Below, piece by piece: positions 50,405 through 61,195 of a stretch of 64,000 bases of DNA. Every line of letters begins with the position of its first letter. The first letter of the stretch is position 1. The stretch covers positions 58,489,751 to 58,553,750 of the forward strand of contig CM035233.1 in assembly GCA_020226215.1 (NCBI GenBank), written 5' to 3'. Origin of the DNA: Sindora glabra (Eukaryota > Streptophyta > Magnoliopsida > Fabales > Fabaceae). The notes under the pieces are model-generated. The model saw only the letters and a list, made by a program, of their open reading frames with translations, did not search any database and was not told the DNA's origin. The position numbers and the translations under genes were made by a program.

Positions 50405-53400
50405 ACTAACCCAAAACATCAAAATACTTAGCTAATTCCATATTAATCACATGATTATGATATACTCCTATTGTTAAGCCTTTGGCCAGTCAATCCATGA
50501 GCATACGATTTGTGAAAATATGTTTAATACGTGTAATATGCTCACGTACCTTCTTTTGCATAAATTGATATTTTATATCAAAATGTTTTGTACAGGCATA
50601 ACTTTTATTATTATGAGAAAAGTTTACAATAGCGATATTATCGTAATAGATGGTTAAAGATTTTGAGATACTCTCAGTAATCTCGAAATTAACCATAAAA
50701 TTCCTTAAACATATAGTAGTATAAGTGGATTCATAACATGCAACATATTTTGCTTTTATAATGAAGGTTGTTGTTAAGGACTGTTCAACACTTTTCCACA
50801 ACATAACTCCTTCTGCCATTATAAAGATGTATTGAGATGAAGATTTATGATCATTTAAGTAACTAATAAAATTTGAATTTAAGTAGCTTGTAACTGTGAG
50901 ATCTCTTTATCTCTCATAAGTCAACATGTAATCTTTTGTACCCTAAAGGTACCTTGTCACTCTTTTTATAATATTTTAATATCTTTGACTAGGATTACTC
51001 AAGTATCTCCCCAGTACACCGATAGTATAAGCTATATTAGGACGTGTGCATACCTGAACATGCATCAGGCTACCAACAACCAATGCATATAGAACTTTTT
51101 TCATTCTTTCCATTTTAACATCATTTTGAGGATATTGGGACTTAGAGAAAATTTTCTTCTTTTAGAATGGGTGTAGAAACTTGAGAGCAGGTTAACATAT
51201 TGAACCTCTTCAATACTTTCTTAATGTAAATTTGTTAAGACAAACCAAGTAAACCCTAGAATCTATCACGACAGATCTCTATTCCTAAAACATAAAAAGC
51301 ATTTCCAAGATCCTTTATATCAAAATGTTTGGATAACATTTATTTTATCTCAGTTAGCAAGTTCATGTTATTAATTATAAGGAGAATATCATTCACGTAT
51401 AGCACTAGAATAACAAAACTGCTTGCACTTTTCAACATATAAATATAATGATCAACTGCACTTTTCTTAAACCTAAAAGAAGTCATAACCTCATCAAACT
51501 TGAGGTACTATTGTCTAGAAGCTTGTTTTAAGCCATAAATGGACTTTTTAAGTTGATATTCAAGTTGCTCCTTTCCTTTCTCTTTGAAATCATTTCATTA
51601 GTTCATATAAACAGTTTCTGTTAAATCATCATTTGGGAAGGTTATTTTTACATCCATATAATGTAACACTAAATTAAAATTAGCCACCAAAGCCATGATA
51701 ACATAGAATGAGTTTTTAGTTGAAATTAGTAAAAACGTTTCTTTCTAGTCTATACCTTCCCTTTGGGTGTAGCTTTTTGTTATCAATCTAATCTTATACC
51801 TCACAACTTCACCTCAAGCACCCCTCTTAGTCTTGAAAATCCACTTGCATCTAACTAGCTTACAACCTACAAAAAGCTCCACTAGATCCCACACTTGATT
51901 CTTATACATTGAAGCTAACTTATCTTTCATAACATTTATCTAATTAGAATAGTTTGAACTGGACATAGCTTGAGAAAAACTTGTAAGATCAGTATCATCA
52001 TTAATATCATATTCATACTCCTATAGATATACAAGATAATCATCAAGAATTGTTAATTTACGAACTCTATGAGATCTTTTTAATTAAATTTCTTCTTCAT
52101 TTATTCCATCTAACTCAATATCCTCTGCTATTGGTTGTACTAAATTAATTAGTAAAGTAATAAAAGATGATTCTCTTAATATTGGTGCTAATGAAATAAT
52201 TGTTTTATCTTCAGAGAAATCCAAGATGTGTGGTATTTGACTTCCATTATCTAACTCATCCTCAAAGAAAATGGGCCGATTAGACCTAATTACTTTAGTC
52301 AAATGAGTTAGATAGTAAAATTTTGCTTCCTTTGAGCCACTATAGTATCCAATGAAGTATCCATTAATAGTTTTCGAAATAAGTTTTCTTGTGGATGGAA
52401 TATATGGCTTTACTTCAACTTTACAAACCTAAACTCAAAAATGTCGTAGACTAGGCTTCTTACCATATAATAGTTCATAAGGGGTTTTAGGTACTGACTT
52501 ACTAAAAACTTGATTTAAAGTATATGTTGTTATTCTCAACACATTACCCTATAGGAATTATGGCAATGAAGTATGGTTTAGCATATATCTCACCATATCC
52601 ATAAGAGTTCTATTCCTCCTTTCTATAATTTTATTTTGCTCCAATGTACTAAGCATGGTTTAAGTTGCTTGAATTCCACAATCTTGTAGATATCTCATAA
52701 AAGGGCCAGGGTTTCTTCTTGTTTCATCATGCCTTTCATAATACTCACCACTTTTATCAGAATTAATGCATTTTATCTATTTCTCTAATTTCAGTTCAAT
52801 TGCCACCTTGAATAACTTAAAGGCTTCTAGTGATTTTGACTTATCACTAAGTAACTCCACCTAACTAAATCTACAGTAATTATCAATTAATATGATGAAA
52901 TATTTGTAGCCATCTATAGCATTAGGTGTGATAAGCCTACTAATGTCGGTATGGATCAATTCTAAAACATTATCCTATTTGTTTTTCTTTCCCTTTCTAG
53001 CTTTAGCTGTAGGTTCTTTTTTAATACAATCTACATATGTTCCAAAATTTGAGAAGTTTAGATCATGAAGTACTTCTCCCTTTATAAGTTTTCAAATTCT
53101 TTCTTCAGAGGTGTGCCCTAACTGTTTGTACCACAACATTAAGAAACTTTCATCAATTCAATACCTTTTCTTACCCAAAATAAAGTTTATTGAATTTATG
53201 AAATTAGGATCTAAATCAACTCTATATAAGTCGTCACACACAGAACTAACACCAACAAAAGAAGATTAATAAAATAATTCAATTTTTCTATTTCCAAAAT
53301 TACAAGAGTATCCTAAAAAATTTAAAGTAACAACTAAAATCAGATTCCTTTTCATAAAAAGTACATAAACTACATTATTTAGTAAAAGTTAATGTACAGT

Positions 53401-53900
53401 CTTCAACTTTAACTTCATTGATCTTATGTGCTCTATTTCAACTTTGTTTCCATTTTCAAGTCTCATAATTAATTCTCCTTCATTTGGTTTCCTCAGATTT
53501 ATCAATGTTTAAACACAATTAGTATTGTGAATAGTCGCACTGGTATCTAACCGCTAAGAGTTTGATAGTACATCAACTATATTTAACTCAAAATAAATTA
53601 AAGCTAGATGGGTATTTTTTTTTCTTCTCAACTCTTTTCTTGTATTTAAAACAATCCATTTTCTTATAATGATTCCTTTGATCTACTATAAACTCAACAT
53701 CAATTTGAGGTTTTGATTTCCTAATTCTTAAGTGAAGGTTAGAGGTTACTAGATATAACTTTAATGATTCACCCTAATTCTTATGATTAGTCCTATTAAG
53801 CGTCTTGATTGCATTTAATTGCATAGGTAAGGGAGCTCAGAAAATAAATTTTAAAACATTAATGCATGTTCAACCTTAATCATACTAAAGATTTTTTCCT
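50405..53900 (-). mobile_element. Ty1/copia retrotransposon relic (TNT1-94-like pol), 5'-truncated
   Basis: The minus strand reads a copia polyprotein in the correct order. First is a degraded zinc-knuckle/protease start (53,650-53,500). GAG-pre-integrase follows near 53,140 (LWYKQLGHTSEERI). The integrase core at about 52,960-52,400 has LIHTDIS, SDKSGEYY, PGPF..YLQDCGI and ERRNRTLMDMVR. A linker lies at 52,302-52,084. Reverse transcriptase has LYVNDILL near 51,390-51,405 in place of YVDD, then CTRPNIAYTIGVLGRYLSN near 51,000-51,060. RNase H at 50,819-50,490 includes LWKSVEQSLTTTF and NNKSYACTKHFDIKY, and the end DWLAKGL...GVYHNHV is near 50,470-50,410. Many stops, frame shifts and the catalytic Asp-to-Asn change make it inactive. 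Gag and the 5' LTR are missing. Confidence 0.93.
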
Positions 53901-54664
53901 CAATAAATAGTGCAATCGAACTCAATATTATATTATAAAACCTAATACTGATGGGATATTAAAGGCCCTATAATACAATATAAAGACTAAAATCATATTT
54001 TTAAAATTTTAACACCAATAGGGTAATGAAAATTCTAGAAATACAATACTTATTCCTACACTTATGTTATCACTAACAAATTAGATTAATGATATTATAT
54101 CGATAGGATATTAAAATAATATTAATATGATACTCTCTTTAGTCCAACTATCAATATATAAAAATAAATAAAATTTTATGTAATTGGGTCCATGATAAGT
54201 GGATTCACAATTACACAAGGTATAACATAAGTTCAAATAATTTTCTAAAATTATTTTCCTATATATATACATAGAAAAATCATTAATGGACTAAGTAGTG
54301 TCAAAAAATTTTCACAAAAAATATATGTGGAAGCTCAATATACAGAAATATAATAGTAAAATTTTCAACCTAAAATAATATCAATTAGCTACTCAAAAAA
54401 AAATAGGCAAAAATAATTAAAATATTTTTAATCTTAAAAAAATCTGAAAAAATGACCAATAATTTTCTAGCTCGAAAAGTGGGCCTCACCTAGTTTGGCA
54501 CTATTCACCTTTTTTTTCTAGTTTAACTGATGATTTTTTCAAAATTGTCTCAATCTCAAAATACATCAAAATAATTTTAACAATTAAATTCATGCCAAAT
54601 TAAATGAAAGAAAATACATAAATATAAAATTTAAAGCATGAATAACAAGCACAAAATTATATGT

Positions 54665-54676
<12 letters not shown>

Positions 54677-54754
<78 letters not shown>
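54677..54754. repeat. (TA)n microsatellite
   Basis: About 78 bp of uninterrupted TA dinucleotides. Confidence 0.95.
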
Positions 54755-54756
<2 letters not shown>

Positions 54757-55237
54757 CAATTATTATATATACAAGACGCCGAAACATATAAATATTGGAA
54801 CTCTCTCTCGAGACCATAAAACATCAAAATATGTATGTTTCAGAAAAAAAATGCCAAAGAGATCATATATGTATAAAAAAAAAAACATCAAACAGAATTC
54901 TATATTTTTATCCAACGCCAAGCATATATATATATTTGAAAATGGATTTCAAATGTCAAACAGAATTATATGACACCAGTCATATATATATGACACCAAA
55001 TTAAACAAATATAAACATCAAATGAGTGCCAAAAATTCTATATAAAATTCGTTTAATATATATAATCGTCAAATCATAAAAAATCATTTTATATATATAA
55101 ATGTATAATCATAAAAAGTCATTATATATATATAAATGTATATACGTCTAACAGTCAAACATAACATACATACATATATATATATATATATGAAACAGAA
55201 TAAGACGAATTTCAAAACACCATCACCAAAACAAATA

Positions 55238-55240
<3 letters not shown>

Positions 55241-55323
<83 letters not shown>
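55241..55323. repeat. (TA)n microsatellite
   Basis: About 83 bp of uninterrupted TA dinucleotides, the longest simple repeat in the window. Confidence 0.95.
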
Positions 55324-55331
<8 letters not shown>

Positions 55332-55439
55332 AAAAAATCTAATGCTAAGAGAGGTAAACATGCATATACAAAACACATATGAAATAAAATTCAATTTACA
55401 ATACATAGAAAATGAATTTATATAATAAAAATATAATAC

Positions 55440-55690
55440 ATTATAATCCAAAACGAGGTCTCTTTGCATTTGTTTACATACAGAACCTCGGAACATTATT
55501 CCTAGAGGATTTTTGGAAGTTTCATCAAGCAGATATTGTAGAGAAGAGGATGGAATCAGATTGATGATCTGAGATGGAACAGAGATGTAAAACAACTTCT
55601 TAGCGTTATTTTTGGACTTTACCATTCTTTCTTTGATTTTTTTTCTTTTGGGAGACGAATGTATTAGGTTGCATTTATATATATTGGGAA
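55440..55690 (-). pseudogene. Promoter-plus-first-exon-like fragment, unknown gene
   Basis: On the minus strand a TATA-like ATATATAAATG lies at about 55,672-55,684, followed by a short leader and an ATG at 55,625. The frame opens MVKSKNNAKKLFYISVPSQI and continues through INLIPSSSLQYLLDETSKNP to about 55,440, where it runs into AT-rich DNA. Composition is clearly more gene-like than the surroundings. The opening reminds me of N-termini of plant membrane or secretory-pathway proteins, but I cannot name the family. It may be a captured or orphaned first exon. A chance open frame cannot be excluded. Confidence 0.35.
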
Positions 55691-57258
55691 AGCTCAATTT
55701 GTAGAGAGAGAAAGAGAAGGGACGTAATGTTAGGGTGCATAATCAAATAGGAGGAGATGCAGTTTGGAATAAGTGTATCAAAAATTGTATATTTTGAAAA
55801 AAAAAAAAAGCCAATGTGAAAGTACAGAAATCGGCTAATAAAATTCTTTTAAAATCAATTGATTTCTTGATGTTGATTGGTAATTTAATGATACATTGAT
55901 ACATCTTTTTTAAGTGATGCACCATAATCTCTTTCTAAATATAGTAAAAATAATACAAATCAAACTAAAGAGTAAGTGAGATGGCTTTGAGGAATACAAA
56001 TAACAAAAATGAAAAAAAAAAATAGAGGTGCGCGATACCAGAAAAATATCAGCTTAATTAAGTGATGCATGTTAATCTCTCCATTGGACCGGAGTTCGAG
56101 GAACACAAATGGGAGCAAATGTGATTGAGAATTCTAGATGGACTGTCTAACAAAACTTGCAACGATTGAAAGGAAGCTGGAAACGTAGCATTGCTTAGAA
56201 AGATGTCAACGTTTAATTGGTTAAGAGTATAAGGGTGAGTTGCCCTTGAGAAAGGACTAGTGCATTGTTGTCCGGGTCTTTTTTTATTTGTTTTCCAACC
56301 CTTTTTCCCTCCAGTTCCCCCAACATTTAAATGTCCTCGAGGATAAGAATAAGGAAGAGGACTTTTGCTCTATGAGCCATTATCAAATTATTCAATCGTT
56401 GCATCAATTTTATAGTACCGTCAATGGTAATGTAGGGAAGCTTTTGATTTTTGTGGGCTCCGTTATTAAAACAGTGGACCCATAGAAACCTAGGATTTTC
56501 ATGCGTTAATGTCGGTTGCACATGTTATTGAACTTCGCCCTTTAATGTTTGAAGCGATTAATTGAATGAGAAAATTATTTTAGCCTCTCTCAAAGATTAA
56601 TAAAATTATACAAATCTTCATTCTAATTTTAAAATTTACTTGAATTTCTTTTAAAATATAAAAATTGTTACACTTAAATTCAAATTTAAACTTTTTATTA
56701 ATAAAAATAATGAGAAGAGATAATTTCATATTTAAATCAAACAATTCAATATATTCTAAATATTTTGTAATCAAAAGATATATTTTGAAGAAACTCAAAT
56801 AATAAAAAATTTGTATTTATATCAATATTTGGGAAAATTTTCTAGTATTATATTAATACTAAAAATTAAATATTATTTTTATATAAATATTATCAAGTAT
56901 ATTATTGTTTAAACTTGGTAATTTAATTTCCTCATAAATATTTGATTTTCTATCAAATTATATTGCTAAGTGACAATGGCCAAATTGTTTGATTAGATAT
57001 TATCAGATTAGATGTCACTACTTTAGTTTAACATGCGACAATTTTTTTACATCTAGTTAAATATCTAGTCATCCTAATCATGAACTTATCTCCCTAAATA
57101 AGGTTAAGCTTAAATATTAGTTGTTAGCATAATTAAAAGTAAAAATTACTCTAACATGTTAGAAATAATATTTGTAAGGATAAACCCTAACTCCACCCAA
57201 ATATTAATATACTTTTAAATAACAAGTTCTTTTAAAAGGCTCCAAGTACAGGCTTGAT
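55691..57258. other. Intergenic
   Basis: No gene was recognised. The part at 56,030-56,540 has a more balanced base composition, including a poly-T run near 56,280 and CT-rich sequence at 56,290-56,320, but no supported ORF. Confidence 0.45.
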
Positions 57259-58306
57259 TAGGAATGACAATTTAGGTTAGCAAGTTATGATTGTGTTGGG
57301 TTAAGATATGATCTTAATCCATTTATATTGAATTTGAACATGACCCATTTAATTATATGGGCTAACGCAATCTATTTATTTATAAGTTGACATGATACAA
57401 ACTACCTAATTTAAAATATTCATAATATAATTACACAAGTTGCAATACGACTCATTTCATTCCAACTTGTTTATCAATTTGTTTATATTAGTTTTTTATT
57501 TTTATTTATTTAATAAAATTTAAATATTAAAAAATTTACTTTTCATTTGATTTGAGTGAGAATCAATTCAAAAAAATTATTGAATGTTAATTTTTATCTA
57601 ATATCTAGTCAGATTTTTTCTTTATTTTTTTCTTATATATTCCTAATAATTTATTTAAGATTTTTATTTGATAAAGTTTAAAAATACATTATATATATAT
57701 AGTTAAATTTAATAAGAAATTTATCACTCAATCAAAGAAAGAGTTGTGCCATTGTCATTACTGCATCATTGTTATTGTTTTATCATCATTGTTAAGGGAT
57801 ATGAGAGGACAAGTTGCTGCATTAAAACTTAGGGTTTTTTTGTTTCCTTTCTCTCTATTATTTCTATTCTATTTTCTTCTTTGCATTCATGCTTAGACAC
57901 TTTAGATAAAACTACTTGTTTCAGTCTTCTAAAAACTATGATTTTTCATTTTAGTTTATTAATATTTTTAGTTTTAAACTTTTAATTTTCTTCACTTTTT
58001 ATTGTAAAACTAAATATTTTAGGGTATATTCTTTTAAAGAGGTTTAGTTTAAATTTTTAAAAGTTTTATTCTATATAAACTAATAATTAATAATCCTATA
58101 AATTACATAATTTATTATTATGAATTACACATATTGAGTTAACTCAATTAATAATTTATGTAATTTAAATAGGTTAAGACGAGTTATACGAGTTAATCCA
58201 AATTTGATATGAAATTCATTTGAATCAAATGGATTAATTCATTTATGATCCAAACTTAAATAATTTGTGTTATATTATTATGTGGTATTGAAAATTATCA
58301 CCCTAT
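57259..58306. mobile_element. Non-autonomous hAT element, about 1.05 kb
   Basis: The left terminus is TAGGAATGACAATTTAGG. The complement of the right terminus is TAGGGTGATAATTTTCAATACC. These match the TAGG..TGA.AATTT pattern of plant hAT ends. Flanking 8-mers are GGCTTGAT (57,251-57,258) and TACTTGAT (58,307-58,314), identical at the last six positions. Subterminal regions have repeated GGGTTAAG, GACCCAT and GAGTTAA words. No ORF is present. Confidence 0.7.
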
Positions 58307-59567
58307 ACTTGATAGCCAAGATACAATTCCTTGCAAATACTTTACCCAAAATTATTATTGACTTAAATATTAGAGTGTGCTTGGTGAACCTTTTCACGGT
58401 ATACACTTGACATTTTGTTTTCTATATAGGTAGTTTGACTCAATCAACCCACCTTAAATCCAGTCAAATCCACTTTGAACTATCAATGAGTTGGAAAATA
58501 ATATTCTTAGTAACAACTATATAAGAATAACAATGAAATTTTACTTTTTTATTGATTATATTTTAGCTAATTGAACTTAAGCAAAACATAATATTGATAA
58601 ATTTGAATTGTATAGTTACTTTTTCTTATAATTATTTGATGAAAATTTAAATTTAAATTTAAATTTATATTCAAAAAATATTTGATTAGATTTCTTTTAT
58701 AACAATAAAAGTTATTAAATTATTAAATACACCCATATAAAGTAGGGATCGGATCTTGAATGTAAAAAAAGAAAAAAAATTTAAGAAACATTGAATGCTA
58801 TTAAATTAAAAAATTTAACTAGATTTTAAAAATAGAGAAAAAAAAACCACATCATTTCAATCTTAAGAAATATGAAAATGTTTTTCTTTAACTTAAAATT
58901 CAATTGACCAAGTAAATTGGTAACAGTACATTTCTAATTAAAAGTTCAATTTTTTTTTTATCTTCCCTGCATGTTTGTCCAAATTCTATATGGAAAACCA
59001 CGTTAGTAGGACCAATGCTCCTGTTAATTTACAATACTATTCCTTGACTGGTGGCGATATGACAATAAAAGCCAACATAATGAAAAAAAGACAGATATAT
59101 AATATTAAATTTTATTATTTTATTTTTATTATGTAGACTAAAATTCATCTTAATTTTTGTAAAAATGAATTCTTATAGAATTTTAACTTTAATTAAAAAT
59201 TTATATACATTTAATTCCTATAAAACAAATATTTCAAATTTTATTCTTTCGTATATAAAATAAAATATTGAATTATTATATGATTATTTTAAAATTAAAT
59301 TCAAAATTTTTAATTTTACATAAATTAAATTGATAAAAAATTTAAAATAAAATTTTAATCTATTATTTATAAATAAATAAAAAACATAAATTTTAATTTG
59401 AGATTTATAATTTTAAATAAAAATTATATATTTTTTAATATATTTTTATCGGGGTAGGATTTCGATTCAGGCAAAATTACCGAGATACTACCTTTAAAAA
59501 AAGAAATTCCTATTTTACTATATCTAAAAAAGTATTGCCTCAAACCCTTAATTCTGGTTACTGTTTA

Positions 59568-59671
59568 TTATATTTTTTCGTAAAAGTACTGTAAGCACAG
59601 TACGCACAGTGCACTGCATGCGCACAGTGTACTGTGCACTGTGCACACATTACTTTTACGAAAAAATATAA
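59568..59671. repeat. Nested hairpin: 21-bp perfect arms around a GC-rich CACAGTG-type core
   Basis: The outer arms are 59,568-59,588 (TTATATTTTTTCGTAAAAGT plus A) and 59,651-59,671, exact reverse complements over 21 bp. The 62-nt centre holds a second inverted pair, GCACAGTGCAC (59,604-59,614) with GTGCACTGTGC (59,634-59,644), and several further CACAGT/ACTGTG words. The core is sharply GC-richer than its surroundings. Confidence 0.93.
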
Positions 59672-60691
59672 TGATAATTTAATAAAAAATTTAATAAAAA
59701 TAAATTTTTTTAAATCACAAAATATATTGTAATAAAAATAATTAAATCAAAAAAATATTTTTAATTAATTTTATTTTAATTTAATAAAAATAACTTTACT
59801 TTATTTTTAAATATTTTTTTAAAAAATTATATAAATAATATTTTTTATACTTGTAAATAAATTTGTTTAATAAAAATGTATTAATAATATATAAAATCTA
59901 ATTAAAAATAAATTTAAGGGTAGTGTAGTAAATATAATATTAAAAATTACTTTATAAATTTTACATAATATATATTTTAGGTGAAATATAATAAAATAAA
60001 TTATAATAAAATTTTTATTAAATTTGATAAATTTTATAATGATACAAATATAAATAAAATAAAGAAGATTATTTTTAATTATGCAATGAAATAAAAATTA
60101 ATTATCATACTATATGAAAGAATAGATTTTTATTTCTAATTCTACCATGGACTTTTCATTTTATTCAAAATATACTAAATTTTTATTTATTTTATTTTAT
60201 ATAATTTAATTTGTTTCAGTCTCAAATTTTTTTATATTTTTTAGCATGTATTAACCTTTTATTTATTTTATTTTAGTCCTTTTAATTAAATTTTTACATA
60301 ATTTTAATCTGTGGCCCTTATTTAATTTTTTTTTAATTTTAACCTAATTTATATCCATTCTAATTATTTTCAACACAAGATATTTCTTTGATACTAATTA
60401 TTGAAGGTTCTTAAAAATAAATAATAATTTTATTAACTCCCATAATATTATACAATATATGTACAATATAATTAAATTAGTAAATATTATAAGATAGTTG
60501 GAATAATTAAAATTTTAAAAAGTACAGATTATTATATATTCTCTTATCATTTTTTTATTTAAATTAAAATTTTTTATTCTATTTAATCTGTGTTAAATTT
60601 ATAATTATTTTATTTAGGTCCCTTAATTAAAATATTAACAATACTAATTTAGTCTATAGCCCTTTTTTATTTTATTTTTAAATCTTACTTA

Positions 60692-60735
60692 TCAAAATGT
60701 AAGGGATCTTAAATCAAAATGTAATGGATCTTAAT
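60692..60735. repeat. 22-bp tandem duplication
   Basis: ATCAAAATGTAAGGGATCTT-AA is directly followed by a copy with one change (G to T). Confidence 0.95.
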
Positions 60736-61195
60736 TTGTAAAGACTTACATATATGAGAATTAACATGTTGCTAAGAAAGTTTTAAGTAAGAATCACAAT
60801 ATTATAACATATTACTTAATTTTCATTTTATGACATATAATTTTTAGGTTTCATAAAAAGCTCATAAATTGTGATAAAAAAGTTAATTAAAAATTTAAAA
60901 ATAAATTATTAAATGATATGAAAAAAAGATAACCATAAAATTTTATAGTGTTATAAGTCATGTTTAAAAATGTGTAAGAAAATTTAATTAACAATATCAA
61001 GAATGGACTTAATTATTTAGTATGTTTTGAGTTAATGGATAAGTGTGGAGATAATATTCGATTTGTGAAGTTTATTTATAAATTTGAACATTATGATAAA
61101 TGAAAAATGAGATAGAATTAATTCTGTACAGAAGAATGAATGAATGAATTAAATTATCAAATTAGCTATAAAGATTTTGTACAGTAATGAAATAA

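Larger units (their letters stand above)
53901..55439. other. AT-rich intergenic sequence with long (TA)n tracts
   Basis: No gene was found. Open frames here are produced by the TA repeats on either strand. Many short ATATATAT segments lie between the two long tracts. Confidence 0.55.
58315..61195. other. AT-rich intergenic sequence
   Basis: No gene was found. It holds the nested hairpin at 59,568-59,671 and a 22-bp tandem duplication at 60,692-60,735. Two related blocks (about 60,258-60,357 and 60,597-60,690) share TTTTAGTCC.TT.AATTAAA and TTTAATCTGTGGCCC-like text. Confidence 0.5.

Noticed and set aside
54590..54973. Open frames rich in Tyr-Ile repeats
   Set aside because: They are translations of (TA)n microsatellites. 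The same applies to frames at 7,505-7,705, 33,210-33,453 and 55,212-55,425.
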